NCBI GenBank assembly: GCA_009881125.1
Contig: WXFH01000048.1
Location: forward strand, 55,163-119,162
From: Acidaminobacter sp.
GTDB lineage: Bacteria; Bacillota_A; Clostridia; Peptostreptococcales; Acidaminobacteraceae
DNA: 64,000 nt
Direction of reading: 5' to 3'
The notes under the pieces are model-generated. The model did no database searches and was not told the DNA's origin. It saw only the letters and a list, made by a program, of their open reading frames with translations. Within the stretch, counting starts at the first letter, position 1. Every line of letters starts with the position of its first letter. This document shows positions 1 through 9,089 of this stretch, piece by piece. The position numbers and the translations under genes are program-made.

Positions 1-788
1 GAAGCTTCTGAGTTCCCGCCATTGATGCCATCTTCTGCTTTTGGCGCATAATCTTTGCTGAAATCTCTGCTCAACAGAACTTTGAACATGAACTTTGGAA
101 GCGCCATCATCCGGCCAACCCGGCTCGGATTTTTTAACAGACGGTAAAGCCATTCCAAATTGGCCTTTTGGAAAAAGACCGGAGCCCGCTTGGCCGTTCC
201 CGCCCAGACATCCACACTGCCGCCGACGCCCATAGCGACTTTGACATTGAGGATTTTTCTGTGCTTGTAGATCCATTTCTCCTGTTTAGGCGCACCCATG
301 GCAACGAAGAGAATGTCCGGCTTGAGCTCATTAATTCGATCGATGATTTTCAATTCATTCTCCGGCTTAAAATAGCCATCCTGGTATCCCTTTGACTCAA
401 TACTCGGGTACACCTTCAGGATCGCCTCCATAGCGCGCTCAGCCACCCCGGGTTTCCCGCCCAGTATGTAGATGGAACGCTTCGTGGTATGACAGTACTT
501 AAGAATACGCTCCATGAGGTCAATCCCTGTCACGCGTTCATCCAATCCAAGGTTATGAAGCTTGGAGGCATAGACCAGGCCTATCCCATCCGGTACAACG
601 AGGTCTGCCTCGCGCAGAATTGATCTCAGCGCCTTATCCTGCTGTGCCATCATGACAATTTCAGTATTGGGCGTAAAAATCATAGACATGGTATGACTGT
701 CCATCAAATGTAAAAACCGGTTATAGGCTTCCACCGGATTGACCTTGTCCACGCGCACCCCAAGAATCTTGATCGATTCACTAGCCAT
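1..788 (-). CDS. tagA: WecG/TagA/CpsF family glycosyltransferase (3' end beyond window)
   Basis: Open frame read from ATG at 788 to the window edge with no stop, so the C-terminus is missing. The translation shows the family hallmarks: an N-terminal stretch with TPNTEIVMMAQQDKALR, then ADLVVPDGIGLVYASK, YILGGKPGVAERA and LFVAMGAPKQEKW. Enzymes of this family add N-acetylmannosamine to undecaprenyl-diphosphate-GlcNAc at the inner membrane face during wall-polymer synthesis. The start follows the csaB stop by 4 bases and has a GGGAGGG ribosome site inside the csaB end. Co-transcription with csaB suggests a role in a secondary cell-wall polymer; the exact substrate is inferred from the family only. 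Confidence 0.9.
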   Translation of the reverse strand, partial: MASESIKILGVRVDKVNPVEAYNRFLHLMDSHTMSMIFTPNTEIVMMAQQDKALRSILREADLVVPDGIGLVYASKLHNLGLDERVTGIDLMERILKYCHTTKRSIYILGGKPGVAERAMEAILKVYPSIESKGYQDGYFKPENELKIIDRINELKPDILFVAMGAPKQEKWIYKHRKILNVKVAMGVGGSVDVWAGTAKRAPVFFQKANLEWLYRLLKNPSRVGRMMALPKFMFKVLLSRDFSKDYAPKAEDGINGGNSEA

Positions 789-792
789 TCTC

Positions 793-1899
793 TTAATTCC
801 CTCCCAGCAATTTCACAAGTTCGCGCTCGTTAATGTCAAGCCTGGACTTCAGGTCCTCAACAGCTGAGATGAGAGTCGCGCGATCTGTTTCTGTGTTTTC
901 AAGCTTTTCCAAGATGCCTCGGGTCAACTGCTCAGGTTCAAAATCTTTCACTGCGCCAAAGGTCGACTGCCCTATTGCTTTCATAAAATAGTCAATTTTA
1001 GGATCGTAGGATAATGCAATCAGAGGCGTCCCCGCTACTGCAGAAAATATCAATGCATGGAGCCTGACCCCGACCAGCAGATCCATGGTATGAATCACGC
1101 TCAGTATTTCCTGGATGGAATGACGCTCCACCAAGGCATGGATCCGTCCTCCAAACTTCGCCTCCAGGCGCTGAATCACTTCCAGATCCTCTGAAAAATG
1201 AAAAGGCAGCAATATTACAGCACATTGTTTTTCCAACAGGGTTTCTACAACACTGCAAAGGGCATTAAAAGCGTGCTGATCCCTGAAATCTTTCGATCTC
1301 AAAGCAAAGGCGACGCGCTTCACAGGAGACTGCAAATCGAGACCGGCTTTTTCAAGAATAGTCTCTCCAATACCTGTGCCCGGACAATCCATGTCAATGA
1401 CGGGATCCGCCGTGACAAAAAGACGATCAGGCCGTATCCCCATTTGAATCAAATCCGTCTTTGAGTTTTCTTCCCTCACAGTGATGACATCCGCTCGATT
1501 CAAAATCCATTTTGTCAGAAAGCGATTCAATGGCTTCTGGATCGGACCTATCCCCTGACTATAGACCATGACGCGTTTTCCAAGCAAGCTGGCAGCCAGG
1601 AGAATCATAAGATAGTAATGGATGCTCAGTCTGCCTGTAACATCCTGGATCAGGCTCCCGCCGCCACTGATCAGGGTATCACATTTCAAGACGGCATTGA
1701 ACACCTTCAAAGGATGTGCACGTTTCACAGCTTTTATGCCGTATAAAGTCTGAGTCCGCTCCGGGTTTGCAGACAAGACCGTAATCTGTGCCTCAGGCAC
1801 CGCATTTTGGATTCTTTTCAGCATAGTATCCAGAATAGCCTCATCACCAATATTTCCAAATCCATAATAACCTGAAATCAGAAGATTATGCCTGGTCAT
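793..1899 (-). CDS. csaB: Polysaccharide pyruvyl transferase CsaB
   Basis: Adds ketal-linked pyruvate to the secondary cell-wall polymer, the modification that SLH-domain S-layer proteins bind. The N-terminus has the nucleotide-fold motif GYYGFGNIGDEAIL, and further in are SGGGSLIQDVTGR and GVRLHALIFSAVAGTPLIAL, typical of pyruvyl transferases. The frame is open back to 1926, but the ATG at 1899 (MTRHNLL) is preferred: it has AAAGGGGC just upstream and matches the family length of about 365-370 residues. It overlaps the end of the DUF5693 gene by 14 bases, which implies translational coupling. Confidence 0.92.
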   Translation of the reverse strand: MTRHNLLISGYYGFGNIGDEAILDTMLKRIQNAVPEAQITVLSANPERTQTLYGIKAVKRAHPLKVFNAVLKCDTLISGGGSLIQDVTGRLSIHYYLMILLAASLLGKRVMVYSQGIGPIQKPLNRFLTKWILNRADVITVREENSKTDLIQMGIRPDRLFVTADPVIDMDCPGTGIGETILEKAGLDLQSPVKRVAFALRSKDFRDQHAFNALCSVVETLLEKQCAVILLPFHFSEDLEVIQRLEAKFGGRIHALVERHSIQEILSVIHTMDLLVGVRLHALIFSAVAGTPLIALSYDPKIDYFMKAIGQSTFGAVKDFEPEQLTRGILEKLENTETDRATLISAVEDLKSRLDINERELVKLLGGN

Positions 1900-4090
1900 T
1901 GTCACGGCCCCTTTGCCACTTTGCATACAACCCTTCCACCAGCCACTTGTCCAGAATCAGAAGAATGACCACTGCCACAACGCCAAGTACGACGCCAAAG
2001 CCAAGGGCATAAAGTTCTCTTACTGTGGACAGATAGAGCGGCGACCGCAGATGCGAAAACGTATTGACTACGGAGGAGTAGCCAAGGGACGCGATGAGAA
2101 CAAGCGGCAAAATCAGAGCTTTGCGTTTCTTGGCTGCCATTGCAGCCACCATCATCACCGCAGGAAATGCCATGAGGAATTCCTTCGTTCTAGGCCGTGC
2201 CAGAAGCATTTGTTCCAATGTATTTCTGAAAATCATTTCGAGGGTTGACGGCTGAAGGTCTGTTTCATGGCCGGATCGCGCAATATAAACATAGGCGACG
2301 ACTGCCGCTGCGCCAAGTATGGCCACATGCTTCATTTTAATGCTGGCATCCAGAAGCCTTAGCAAATCCTTCCAATAAACGGTCCCGCTCTTTTCAACTG
2401 CTGATTGATCCTCAGACTTGCGGCCATACCCAAATTTCAGGATATAGAAGATTGCCGCCACCGCGACAGGCGTACCCAACGATAATTTGACGCCCCTGAA
2501 GTAATCCATTTCAAGAAGGTAGGCGGATGACGAAAGAAATCCGCCAATATAATACCCACCCACTAAAGACATGACAAAAGTCACAATTAAAAGGAAAACC
2601 GCTTTTCTGATAATCCCCGTAAGACTGTAGACCGTCCTGGTGTCATAAATTTTTTTGAGCTGATCCAATAAAATATAGACGGACAGCGCAGGGAATATAA
2701 GGCTGGATGCAAGTCCAAGAAGTGTTGTCGCTAAATTCGGCGCAACAAACAGCGCACCGGTGAGCCCCAAGGTTCCCAGTGCCGCGAGCGCCGCTCCGAC
2801 AGGCAATGACACGCTTGCCATCTGAGAGAGAAGCCATACCGCGGCTGCGACCAGACCCATGCCTGAAATCAGCTTCAAAGACAGAGAAGGCGCATTAAAG
2901 CCCATAACGCCAGCATCACCAAAGGACAGTCCATGAGCCGCAATGCGCGTCTCGAGTGAATTGAACATTCTCTCATATTCATTACGGTCTGTCAGATAAA
3001 CACGGTCATTTTCCAAAAACGGCCTCATATAGATACTTCGTATGTTGCGCTCTGTAATCGCTCGGTAGAGTGTATTTTCAATCTCTTCAGAGCCTTCATA
3101 ATTGTAGATGCCAATTCTTTTTTGAATATAACGGACGACCGGGAACACCCGAACCGCCTTATAATGGCTGTTCTCCGCGACATACTCTCCGCCTCGCGTC
3201 TCAACGTGTCCGAGCTGATTCCCCGCCTCTATCAGGCTGGTGGATAATCCAAGTCTGTCCAGAGTCTGAATCAGACGATCCAGGGACATCACCTCTTCCC
3301 CATTATAGCCAATGACTTCCTGACCGCTGTAAATGATATAAGTCGTCTCAAAGCCATAGCTCAAAAAATCCTCTTCAAAGGCCTCCAGGGCCAGGTCTGG
3401 ATTCAGCGGATTGTTGATGGGGCGCGGCAAAACCTCGAGGCCGCCTGCACGCACTGCTTCAATTTTAACCGGATCAAAGCCAATGCCGATTCGGTCGAGA
3501 AGACTGCTTGTGTAAACATCCGGCCGCTCAACGACTTTGCCGTCAGCACCAGTCATGATCCTGCCGGTTTCGAACAGCGCCTGCTCGACAGTGCCATCTA
3601 TGACGAACCAGGTTGTCTCCGGACTGCTGTAAGTCTTATAAAAATTTTTTCCCAATCTTGAGCTCAAGCCGGTTTCTATAAAATCCGCAGTCTCCGGATC
3701 CGAAGTCTCCACCACTAAATCATATTGGTCTGCCTTACTGCCGGCGAGGTCTGATGCCAGTTGAGCCGGTAAGCCCTGGTCCCAATGGCTCTCAGAAATG
3801 AACTCGAGCTGTGTAGCGTAAGAGACTGCCCTGCCCTGAGCTTTCAGACTCTTAATTGTTTCTTCATTCAATGCCACGTGACGCACGCCTAGCTCTGCGA
3901 AAAATGTCATCCAGTTTTCAAAGGTCGCTCCGGACTGAATGGCCATTTCATTAAACTCATCGTAATCCAGGACTATATCCACGCTCCTGGCCTGACGTTC
4001 TGCTTTTGCTCTGGACACGTCGAGAAGGCCCGTCGCAATCAAGCTCAGGGCCATCATAATCAACACTATTTTCTTCAAAGTTTTATCCAT
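1886..4090 (-). CDS. DUF5693 family multi-pass membrane protein
   Basis: 734 residues. An N-terminal membrane segment (about residues 8-27) is followed by a large probably extracytoplasmic part to about residue 410, then eight or more hydrophobic segments to the C-terminus. I recognise it as the DUF5693 type of protein that sits beside csaB in clostridia; no catalytic motif is evident to me. The start at 4090 has GAGGAGCG upstream. Position ahead of csaB and tagA, with overlapping ends, suggests work in export, anchoring or modification of the pyruvylated wall polymer; that is inference from context. Confidence 0.75.
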   Translation of the reverse strand: MDKTLKKIVLIMMALSLIATGLLDVSRAKAERQARSVDIVLDYDEFNEMAIQSGATFENWMTFFAELGVRHVALNEETIKSLKAQGRAVSYATQLEFISESHWDQGLPAQLASDLAGSKADQYDLVVETSDPETADFIETGLSSRLGKNFYKTYSSPETTWFVIDGTVEQALFETGRIMTGADGKVVERPDVYTSSLLDRIGIGFDPVKIEAVRAGGLEVLPRPINNPLNPDLALEAFEEDFLSYGFETTYIIYSGQEVIGYNGEEVMSLDRLIQTLDRLGLSTSLIEAGNQLGHVETRGGEYVAENSHYKAVRVFPVVRYIQKRIGIYNYEGSEEIENTLYRAITERNIRSIYMRPFLENDRVYLTDRNEYERMFNSLETRIAAHGLSFGDAGVMGFNAPSLSLKLISGMGLVAAAVWLLSQMASVSLPVGAALAALGTLGLTGALFVAPNLATTLLGLASSLIFPALSVYILLDQLKKIYDTRTVYSLTGIIRKAVFLLIVTFVMSLVGGYYIGGFLSSSAYLLEMDYFRGVKLSLGTPVAVAAIFYILKFGYGRKSEDQSAVEKSGTVYWKDLLRLLDASIKMKHVAILGAAAVVAYVYIARSGHETDLQPSTLEMIFRNTLEQMLLARPRTKEFLMAFPAVMMVAAMAAKKRKALILPLVLIASLGYSSVVNTFSHLRSPLYLSTVRELYALGFGVVLGVVAVVILLILDKWLVEGLYAKWQRGRDNDQA

Positions 4091-4155
4091 TTTACCGTAC
4101 GCTCCTCATCTGGCGGTTGATTCTTTCCACTTAAATTCAGTACCCAATATCGCGG

Positions 4156-4695
4156 TTACTGAGCCGCCTTAGTGACGGTATATTGTCCTGCGATCATGAG
4201 CCAGGCTCTATCTACAATTTTCATGCCGCGACCGTCATTTTTAGGGATGATGATCAGGTGATTCAGCGGTACTTTTGTACCTAACCCGAGACCTGTGCCG
4301 CCGGTAACGTCAGGCAGATCATTCTCTGCAGCAATGGCCGTCGCAGCGCCGCCCCTTAAGATAACTTGAGTGTTTTCCCCGAAAGTCACCAGATCTCCAT
4401 CTGCAAGCTCTACGACTGCAAAAGCGGGCGGTGCGCCTGGTGCTGCCGGACCTGATCCTGAGCCCGTTTCAGTGACGGCTTCAACGTCGTCCACACGGTC
4501 GCTCAACAGCTCAAGTTTTTTATCAATCACCGCTGAAATTTCTGACAGTCTTTTTTCCACGAAGCTCTTTGTCACAACCGGATCCGTAGATGTCCCGGGA
4601 TCACCGGAGGTCGCGACTGAAACCGCTCCAAAAAGCGCAAGCGCCATAATAGCGCCAAGTGCCATGTGTCCCAGATTTTTTATCACTTTGTTCAA
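4156..4695 (-). CDS. Secreted protein of unknown function
   Basis: 179 residues starting at a TTG (4695) with AGGGGGT seven bases upstream. Residues 1-30 look like a signal peptide (basic start, then an alanine/leucine-rich core). A region around 45-75 is heptad-like (KRLSEISAVIDKKLELLSDR) and may form a coiled coil, followed by a proline/glycine/alanine linker. The C-terminal 85 residues form a compact predicted beta-rich module with DLVTFGENTQVILRGG and LIIIPKNDGRG. I do not recognise a function. The surface-polymer genes downstream on the same strand suggest a cell-envelope role. Confidence 0.65.
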   Translation of the reverse strand: MNKVIKNLGHMALGAIMALALFGAVSVATSGDPGTSTDPVVTKSFVEKRLSEISAVIDKKLELLSDRVDDVEAVTETGSGSGPAAPGAPPAFAVVELADGDLVTFGENTQVILRGGAATAIAAENDLPDVTGGTGLGLGTKVPLNHLIIIPKNDGRGMKIVDRAWLMIAGQYTVTKAAQ

Positions 4696-4783
4696 TTTTT
4701 TACCCCCTACAACCCTTGCATTGGCGTGCCCTGCAAATGGTTGAGATTCCCATATTCAAAATCTCAATGTGAGAGGCCTCCAG

Positions 4784-5161
4784 CTAACGCCGGACGCCTC
4801 CGCCAATATCATATAGTCCTAAGCTGACCAATAAAGCCACATCTATCTTTTCCATAACTTCAGGACTTAACGCCCCGAGCTTTTGGATCAGTCTCTTCTT
4901 GTCAATGGTACGGATCTGTTCAAGAAGTACAACAGAATCCTTGACGAGGCCCAGCTCATCTTTTGAAATTTCCACGTGGGTTGGCAGCTTTGCCTTGCTG
5001 ATTTTGCCTGTGATGGCAGAAATAATAACAGTTGGGCTGTATTTGTTTCCCACGTCGTTCTGAATGATCAGTACAGGTCTTTGCCCCCCTTGCTCGGACC
5101 CTACGACAGGACTCAAATCAGCGAAAAATACATCACCGCGCTTTACGTTAGAAAAAGGCAT
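4784..5161 (-). CDS. mazF: MazF/NdoA (EndoA) family mRNA interferase toxin
   Basis: 125 residues from the ATG at 5161. The N-terminus [20 protein letters not shown] and the following [12 protein letters not shown] are diagnostic of the PemK/MazF toxin fold, and TIDKKRL near residue 90 matches the Bacillus EndoA family. EndoA-type toxins cleave single-stranded RNA at short U-containing sites. A longer in-frame reading back to 5287 exists, but it covers the antitoxin gene; the 5161 start overlaps the antitoxin end by 14 bases and has GAGGACG upstream. The order alr-antitoxin-toxin matches the alr-ndoAI-ndoA locus of Bacillus. Confidence 0.93.
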   Translation of the reverse strand: MPFSNVKRGDVFFADLSPVVGSEQGGQRPVLIIQNDVGNKYSPTVIISAITGKISKAKLPTHVEISKDELGLVKDSVVLLEQIRTIDKKRLIQKLGALSPEVMEKIDVALLVSLGLYDIGGGVRR

Positions 5162-5471
5162 CTTCGTCCTCATCTTCTTCAAGCATGTGTTCGTAACGCT
5201 CATAGGTACAATTGTCACAACGGAAGCCGACTTCACAGTAGTCCAGATTAAAGCTGGCCATAGTCTGATAACCGCTTTCGAGTTCAAAAACCTTCTCTTC
5301 GAGCAGCTTTCGCAGACTTTCTACGCGTGAGTCAAAGCATACGACAAAGTCGCTTTCATAATAGCATTTGATGTCCGGATCGTTCTTAATATCATCTATG
5401 ATATCTTCCGGGTACTCAAGTCTTGTCAGGCAATGACTCTTGCCATGCATGCCCATGACCTCTTCGCTCAT
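5148..5471 (-). CDS. EndoAI-like antitoxin with divergent N-terminus
   Basis: 107 residues from ATG 5471, which has AGGAGGTG six bases upstream. Residues 67-77 ([11 protein letters not shown]) resemble the GYxxMAxxNL stretch in the toxin-binding tail of Bacillus EndoAI, and the tail ends in a very acidic run ([10 protein letters not shown]). The first 60 residues do not look like the usual ribbon-helix-helix arm; they contain several cysteines (C14, C36, C45) and further C79, C85 and C88 occur in the tail. Its place between alr and mazF supports an antitoxin role. Whether it binds DNA is open. Confidence 0.72.
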   Translation of the reverse strand: MSEEVMGMHGKSHCLTRLEYPEDIIDDIKNDPDIKCYYESDFVVCFDSRVESLRKLLEEKVFELESGYQTMASFNLDYCEVGFRCDNCTYERYEHMLEEDEDEDAFF

Positions 5472-5610
5472 TCTGAACACCTCCTGTCTGACCTGGGGGA
5501 TCGATTCAATTTATTTTACACCATCCGGACGTGTTCGTAAAGTCCAGTGCCATGTAAACACAACTACCAAATGAAATCTGTAACTATAATATCCTATAAG
5601 ATAAAATTTC

Positions 5611-6795
5611 CTATCTGATCATAGACACATAGTCTTTAACCGCTGTGATCTCGCCACCTCGGACGTAAACTCTCGGCACCCGTTTGTCAATCATACAGAC
5701 CATTTCATAATTGATTGTCCCAAGCTTGTCTGCGAGGATTTCAACAGGCAGCGCATTCCCCTCACCATCTTCGCCAAAGAGAATGGCCACGTCCCCGGAC
5801 TTTGCGTCAAGGCCGGTCACATCAAACATGCACTGGTCCATACAAATTCGGCCGGTGAGAGGTCTAAGCTGACCTTTAAATAAAACTTCACCTTTTCCGC
5901 TGAGCATACGCGTGTAACCATCGGCATAACCTAGAGGCATTGTCGCGATTTCCTCTGCGCCATGAGTAACGTATTTCAACCCATAACTGATCCCGCTGCC
6001 GGCCTCGAGGGTCTTGACATGGGAGAGACAGGCTTTCAGGCTCATAACCGGCTTCAGGACGACGCGGTCTTTTATCACATCCTGAGACGGATAGAGGCCG
6101 TAGAGCATAATCCCCGCCCGCACCATATTGTAGTTGAGCTCAGGCAAATCAATGATGGCAGCGCTGTTTGACACATGATGGATCGGAATCGTGAGACCGC
6201 CAGCCTCAAGCCCTTTCACCACAAAATTATATTTTTCAACCTGCTTCATTGTGTAGGCTTTATCCACCTCATCAGCAACGGCAAAGTGCGTGAAGATCCC
6301 TTCAATCATTAGGCCCGGGAGCTTAGAAATCTCGAGAATTTCCCGGATCGTCTCTTCACTGGCAGGCATCCCGATTCGGTGCATGCCCGTGTCGAGCTTG
6401 ATATGCACCCGGATCTCCACGCCATTCCTGACGGCAGCTTCTGATAGAGGCTTCGCATGGGCCATGCTGTAAATGGTCTGAATGATGCGGTTGGCAGCTA
6501 CCTGATCGTAAAGATGCGACGGCGTGTAGCCCAGCACCATGATGTCCGTTTCCGGAAATGCCTGGCGCAGCTGCAGCGCTTCATTGAGAACCGCGACAGC
6601 AAGTCTGTCCGCGCCGGCTGCGAGCAGTGCCCTGGAGGATTCAACCGCGCCGTGACCATAGGCATCCGCCTTGACGACCGCCATGACCATGGCATCCTTC
6701 CTGGTCAGCCGTCTGACTTCTCTCAAGTTGTGTGACAGGTGCTCCAGATTGATTTCCGCCCAAACGGGTCTTGGAATTAGGGTTAAATCGATCAT
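5611..6795 (-). CDS. alr: Alanine racemase
   Basis: 394 residues, normal length. Converts L-alanine to D-alanine for peptidoglycan. The PLP lysine is in VVKADAYGHGA (about residue 43), the PLP barrel carries GMHRIGM and HVSNSAA, and the catalytic tyrosine lies in GISYGLKYV near residue 268 in the C-terminal beta domain. Start at 6795 has GGAGG upstream. It lies between the nnr gene and the antitoxin-mazF pair, the conserved Firmicute arrangement. Confidence 0.97.
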   Translation of the reverse strand: MIDLTLIPRPVWAEINLEHLSHNLREVRRLTRKDAMVMAVVKADAYGHGAVESSRALLAAGADRLAVAVLNEALQLRQAFPETDIMVLGYTPSHLYDQVAANRIIQTIYSMAHAKPLSEAAVRNGVEIRVHIKLDTGMHRIGMPASEETIREILEISKLPGLMIEGIFTHFAVADEVDKAYTMKQVEKYNFVVKGLEAGGLTIPIHHVSNSAAIIDLPELNYNMVRAGIMLYGLYPSQDVIKDRVVLKPVMSLKACLSHVKTLEAGSGISYGLKYVTHGAEEIATMPLGYADGYTRMLSGKGEVLFKGQLRPLTGRICMDQCMFDVTGLDAKSGDVAILFGEDGEGNALPVEILADKLGTINYEMVCMIDKRVPRVYVRGGEITAVKDYVSMIR

Positions 6796-6909
6796 ATTTA
6801 TGCCTCCATCTTATTGGATTGAGCGATACTGAGTAGGATCGCTATTGACGACTGCGCAGTAAAGCGAAATTTTAACCAGTAGTGCGTCCTGTTATGTTTT
6901 AACTGGATC

Positions 6910-8457
6910 CTAAGCCTCTACCAATTCTCGAATAGCTTTGGTCAATCCAAATACCAAATCGCCCGCAAGCAGACCATGCTCCCCGCGCTCAGCCACCATG
7001 AGGTCCCCGGCCCGGCCATGCAGATAAACGCCAATCACAGCGGCGCCTACTGGATCGAGTCCCTGAGCGATCATGCTCGTGATGACGCCGGTCAGCACAT
7101 CACCGCTGCCGGCAGTGGCCATGCCCGAATTGCCATTGATATTGACATAAACTTCGCCATCCGGTGTTGCGATGACCGTGCGCGCGCCCTTGAGCACCGT
7201 TACGGTTTTCCAGGTCTTTGAAAACTGAACCGCCGTCCCGATGGGATCCTCGTTGATTTCCTCTGCACTGAGCCCAGTCAGACGACACATTTCTCCGACA
7301 TGTGGCGTTAGAACCACCGGGCACTTTTTGTTTTCCAGCCAGTGAAGGCTCTTTGAAAGGGCGTTGATGCCGTCTGCGTCAATGACCATAGGCACTTCCG
7401 ATTCATTCAGGAGGCGTTTAATAAGCTCTGAAATCTCGGCGTTGACGCCGCATCCGGGACCAATAGCGATGACATCCGGCCAGCAGGTATCCTCAATAAT
7501 CTTTTGGAAATTGCTGATGCCTATGACCCCACGGCGAACTTCGGACATTGGCACAGTGATGACTTCCGGAACGCTGGTCGTGATCAGCGTATTCAAACTT
7601 TCGGGGATATAGAGCTTCAGCAGTCCCATGCCGGACCTGAGCGCCGCACGACAGGCCAAAATTGCAGCGCCGGCCATACCGATGGATCCGGCGATGATCT
7701 GCCCCTTGCCGTAGTCGCCTTTATGTGAGTTGCGCTTTCGATGCGGAATCAGCGGCGTGATGATGTCGCTTGTAATCAAATTGTATTTGATGCCGACCTT
7801 TTCAATGATGACATCCGGCACGCCTATGCCTTTGATGATGACCTCACCGTTGTAATCTGAACCTGGAAACAAAATGTTTCCGACCTTAGAAATGACCAGC
7901 GCAATGGTCTTGTCCGCATCAATGGCCGTGCCCAAAACGTGGCCTGTATTGCCGTCGATACCGGAAGGCAGGTCTACGGACAGCACTTGATGGGCCATCT
8001 CGTTAATGGCATCTATGGTGCGTTCGTAAATGCCCTCTACTCTTCTCGATATGCCCGTTCCAAATATGGCGTCGACAATCAGGTTCCCTGGCCTCAGAAA
8101 ACGCTCAAATGCCAGGATGCTGGCGTCATCTTTAATTTCGTCTATTTGAAACTCAAGCTTTTTGAGAATGGAATAGTTCAACATGGAGTCGTGATTCAGC
8201 TCAGACACTTCTCCAACTACGAAGACTTTGACGGGTACGTTCAGGTTGAAGAGATGGCGCGCAATGACGAAGCCGTCGCCGCCGTTGTTCCCGGGACCGC
8301 AGACAATAACAGCTTTCTGGAACTCATTTCTCATCTTCATTATTTCATCTACGACGACCTTACCGGCATTCTCCATGAGGACAATGCTGGGGATCCCGTA
8401 TTCGTCTATGGCCTTTCGGTCAATCTGCTGCATCTGATGATTCATAGCGAGTCTCAT
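6910..8457 (-). CDS. nnr: Bifunctional NAD(P)HX epimerase / ADP-dependent NAD(P)HX dehydratase
   Basis: 515 residues with two domains. The N-terminal YjeF_N epimerase domain (about 1-215) has VCGPGNNGGDGFVIARHL. The C-terminal ribokinase-like dehydratase domain (about 225-510) has HKGDYGKGQIIAGS, AIGPGCG and GMATAGSGDVLTGVI. The protein repairs hydrated NADH and NADPH: the epimerase equilibrates R and S forms and the dehydratase restores the cofactor using ADP. Start 8457 has AAAGGAGGT about 12 bases upstream. It follows acpS by 9 bases and is probably cotranscribed. Confidence 0.95.
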   Translation of the reverse strand: MRLAMNHQMQQIDRKAIDEYGIPSIVLMENAGKVVVDEIMKMRNEFQKAVIVCGPGNNGGDGFVIARHLFNLNVPVKVFVVGEVSELNHDSMLNYSILKKLEFQIDEIKDDASILAFERFLRPGNLIVDAIFGTGISRRVEGIYERTIDAINEMAHQVLSVDLPSGIDGNTGHVLGTAIDADKTIALVISKVGNILFPGSDYNGEVIIKGIGVPDVIIEKVGIKYNLITSDIITPLIPHRKRNSHKGDYGKGQIIAGSIGMAGAAILACRAALRSGMGLLKLYIPESLNTLITTSVPEVITVPMSEVRRGVIGISNFQKIIEDTCWPDVIAIGPGCGVNAEISELIKRLLNESEVPMVIDADGINALSKSLHWLENKKCPVVLTPHVGEMCRLTGLSAEEINEDPIGTAVQFSKTWKTVTVLKGARTVIATPDGEVYVNINGNSGMATAGSGDVLTGVITSMIAQGLDPVGAAVIGVYLHGRAGDLMVAERGEHGLLAGDLVFGLTKAIRELVEA

Positions 8458-8466
8458 AATTCTATG

Positions 8467-8841
8467 TTACCTCCTTTGACCTGTTGCGAAAGCCAGAGCT
8501 TGTGTTTTTGAATGGGAAAGCGAAATCAGAATCTCTTCTATTTCCAGGTGCTCGGCGAGGGCTGCCGCCGGACCCGACAGCCTGACATAGGGCTTTCCAG
8601 ACGTCTCTCTCAGAATCTCAATATCCTTCCATGACAGTCCTGTTATGCCCGTTCCCAAAACCTTCAGTACAGCTTCTTTACCGGCAAAATTCGCGGCTAT
8701 GCTGGCAGTGTCCATGCCACGGGATTCAAATAAATCGAGTTCATTCCTTGTAAATACCCGTTCCAAAAACCGGCTGTGACGCGATATAGCGCGCCGGATT
8801 CTATCAATTTCTATTAAATCTGTACCAATGCCAGTCAGCAT
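8467..8841 (-). CDS. acpS: Holo-[acyl-carrier-protein] synthase
   Basis: 124 residues, the usual AcpS length. Transfers 4'-phosphopantetheine from CoA to the acyl carrier protein. The two signature motifs are present: GIGTDLIEIDRI at the start with the metal-binding aspartate, and NFAGKEAVLKVLGTG near residue 52. GGAGG lies seven bases before the ATG. First gene of the acpS-nnr-alr-antitoxin-mazF series. Confidence 0.96.
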   Translation of the reverse strand: MLTGIGTDLIEIDRIRRAISRHSRFLERVFTRNELDLFESRGMDTASIAANFAGKEAVLKVLGTGITGLSWKDIEILRETSGKPYVRLSGPAAALAEHLEIEEILISLSHSKTQALAFATGQRR

Positions 8842-8941
8842 ATTATTCCTCCAGCAGTCACTTCTGCAGTCTGAAGCAGTCGCATTTTTGCCACCTATAG
8901 TATAATCTTTTTTATTTTATTTGTATATCCATACTTCGAAA

Positions 8942-8988
8942 GAGGAAATAGGAGTCGATAGGCACCAGCCGCTGACAACCGCTTCCTC
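8942..8988. repeat. Dispersed palindromic element, copy A
   Basis: Bounded by GAGGAA and TTCCTC, with the core GTCGATAGGC and AGCC..TGAC inside. GTC pairs with GAC and GGC pairs with GCC around a four-base loop. Copies B (18514) and C (37591) share the core and the GGA..TCC flanks. It lies between the nrdG terminator and acpS. Confidence 0.7.
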
Positions 8989-9015
8989 ATATTCAGGTCC
9001 GCCGCCGCTCGTCAA

Positions 9016-9058
9016 TAAAAAAGCCTCCGGAACTGTGTCCCGGAGACCTTTGGCTTTC
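9016..9058 (-). terminator. Probable terminator of nrdD-nrdG
   Basis: Inverted repeat CTCCGG/CCGGAG extended by AAGCC/GGCTT pairing; read on the minus strand it ends in a run of T (TTTTTTAT). It lies 30-75 bases past the nrdG stop. Between stop and hairpin is a purine-rich minus-strand tract made of GAAAGC-like units. Confidence 0.65.
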
Positions 9059-9089
9059 TGGTTTTCTTTCTCGCTTTCTTGCTTTCTCA

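Noticed and set aside
9050..9089. Short tandem repeat (TTTCT-type tract) as a phase-variable site
   Set aside because: Units are imperfect and lie after the nrdG stop, so slippage would not change a protein.
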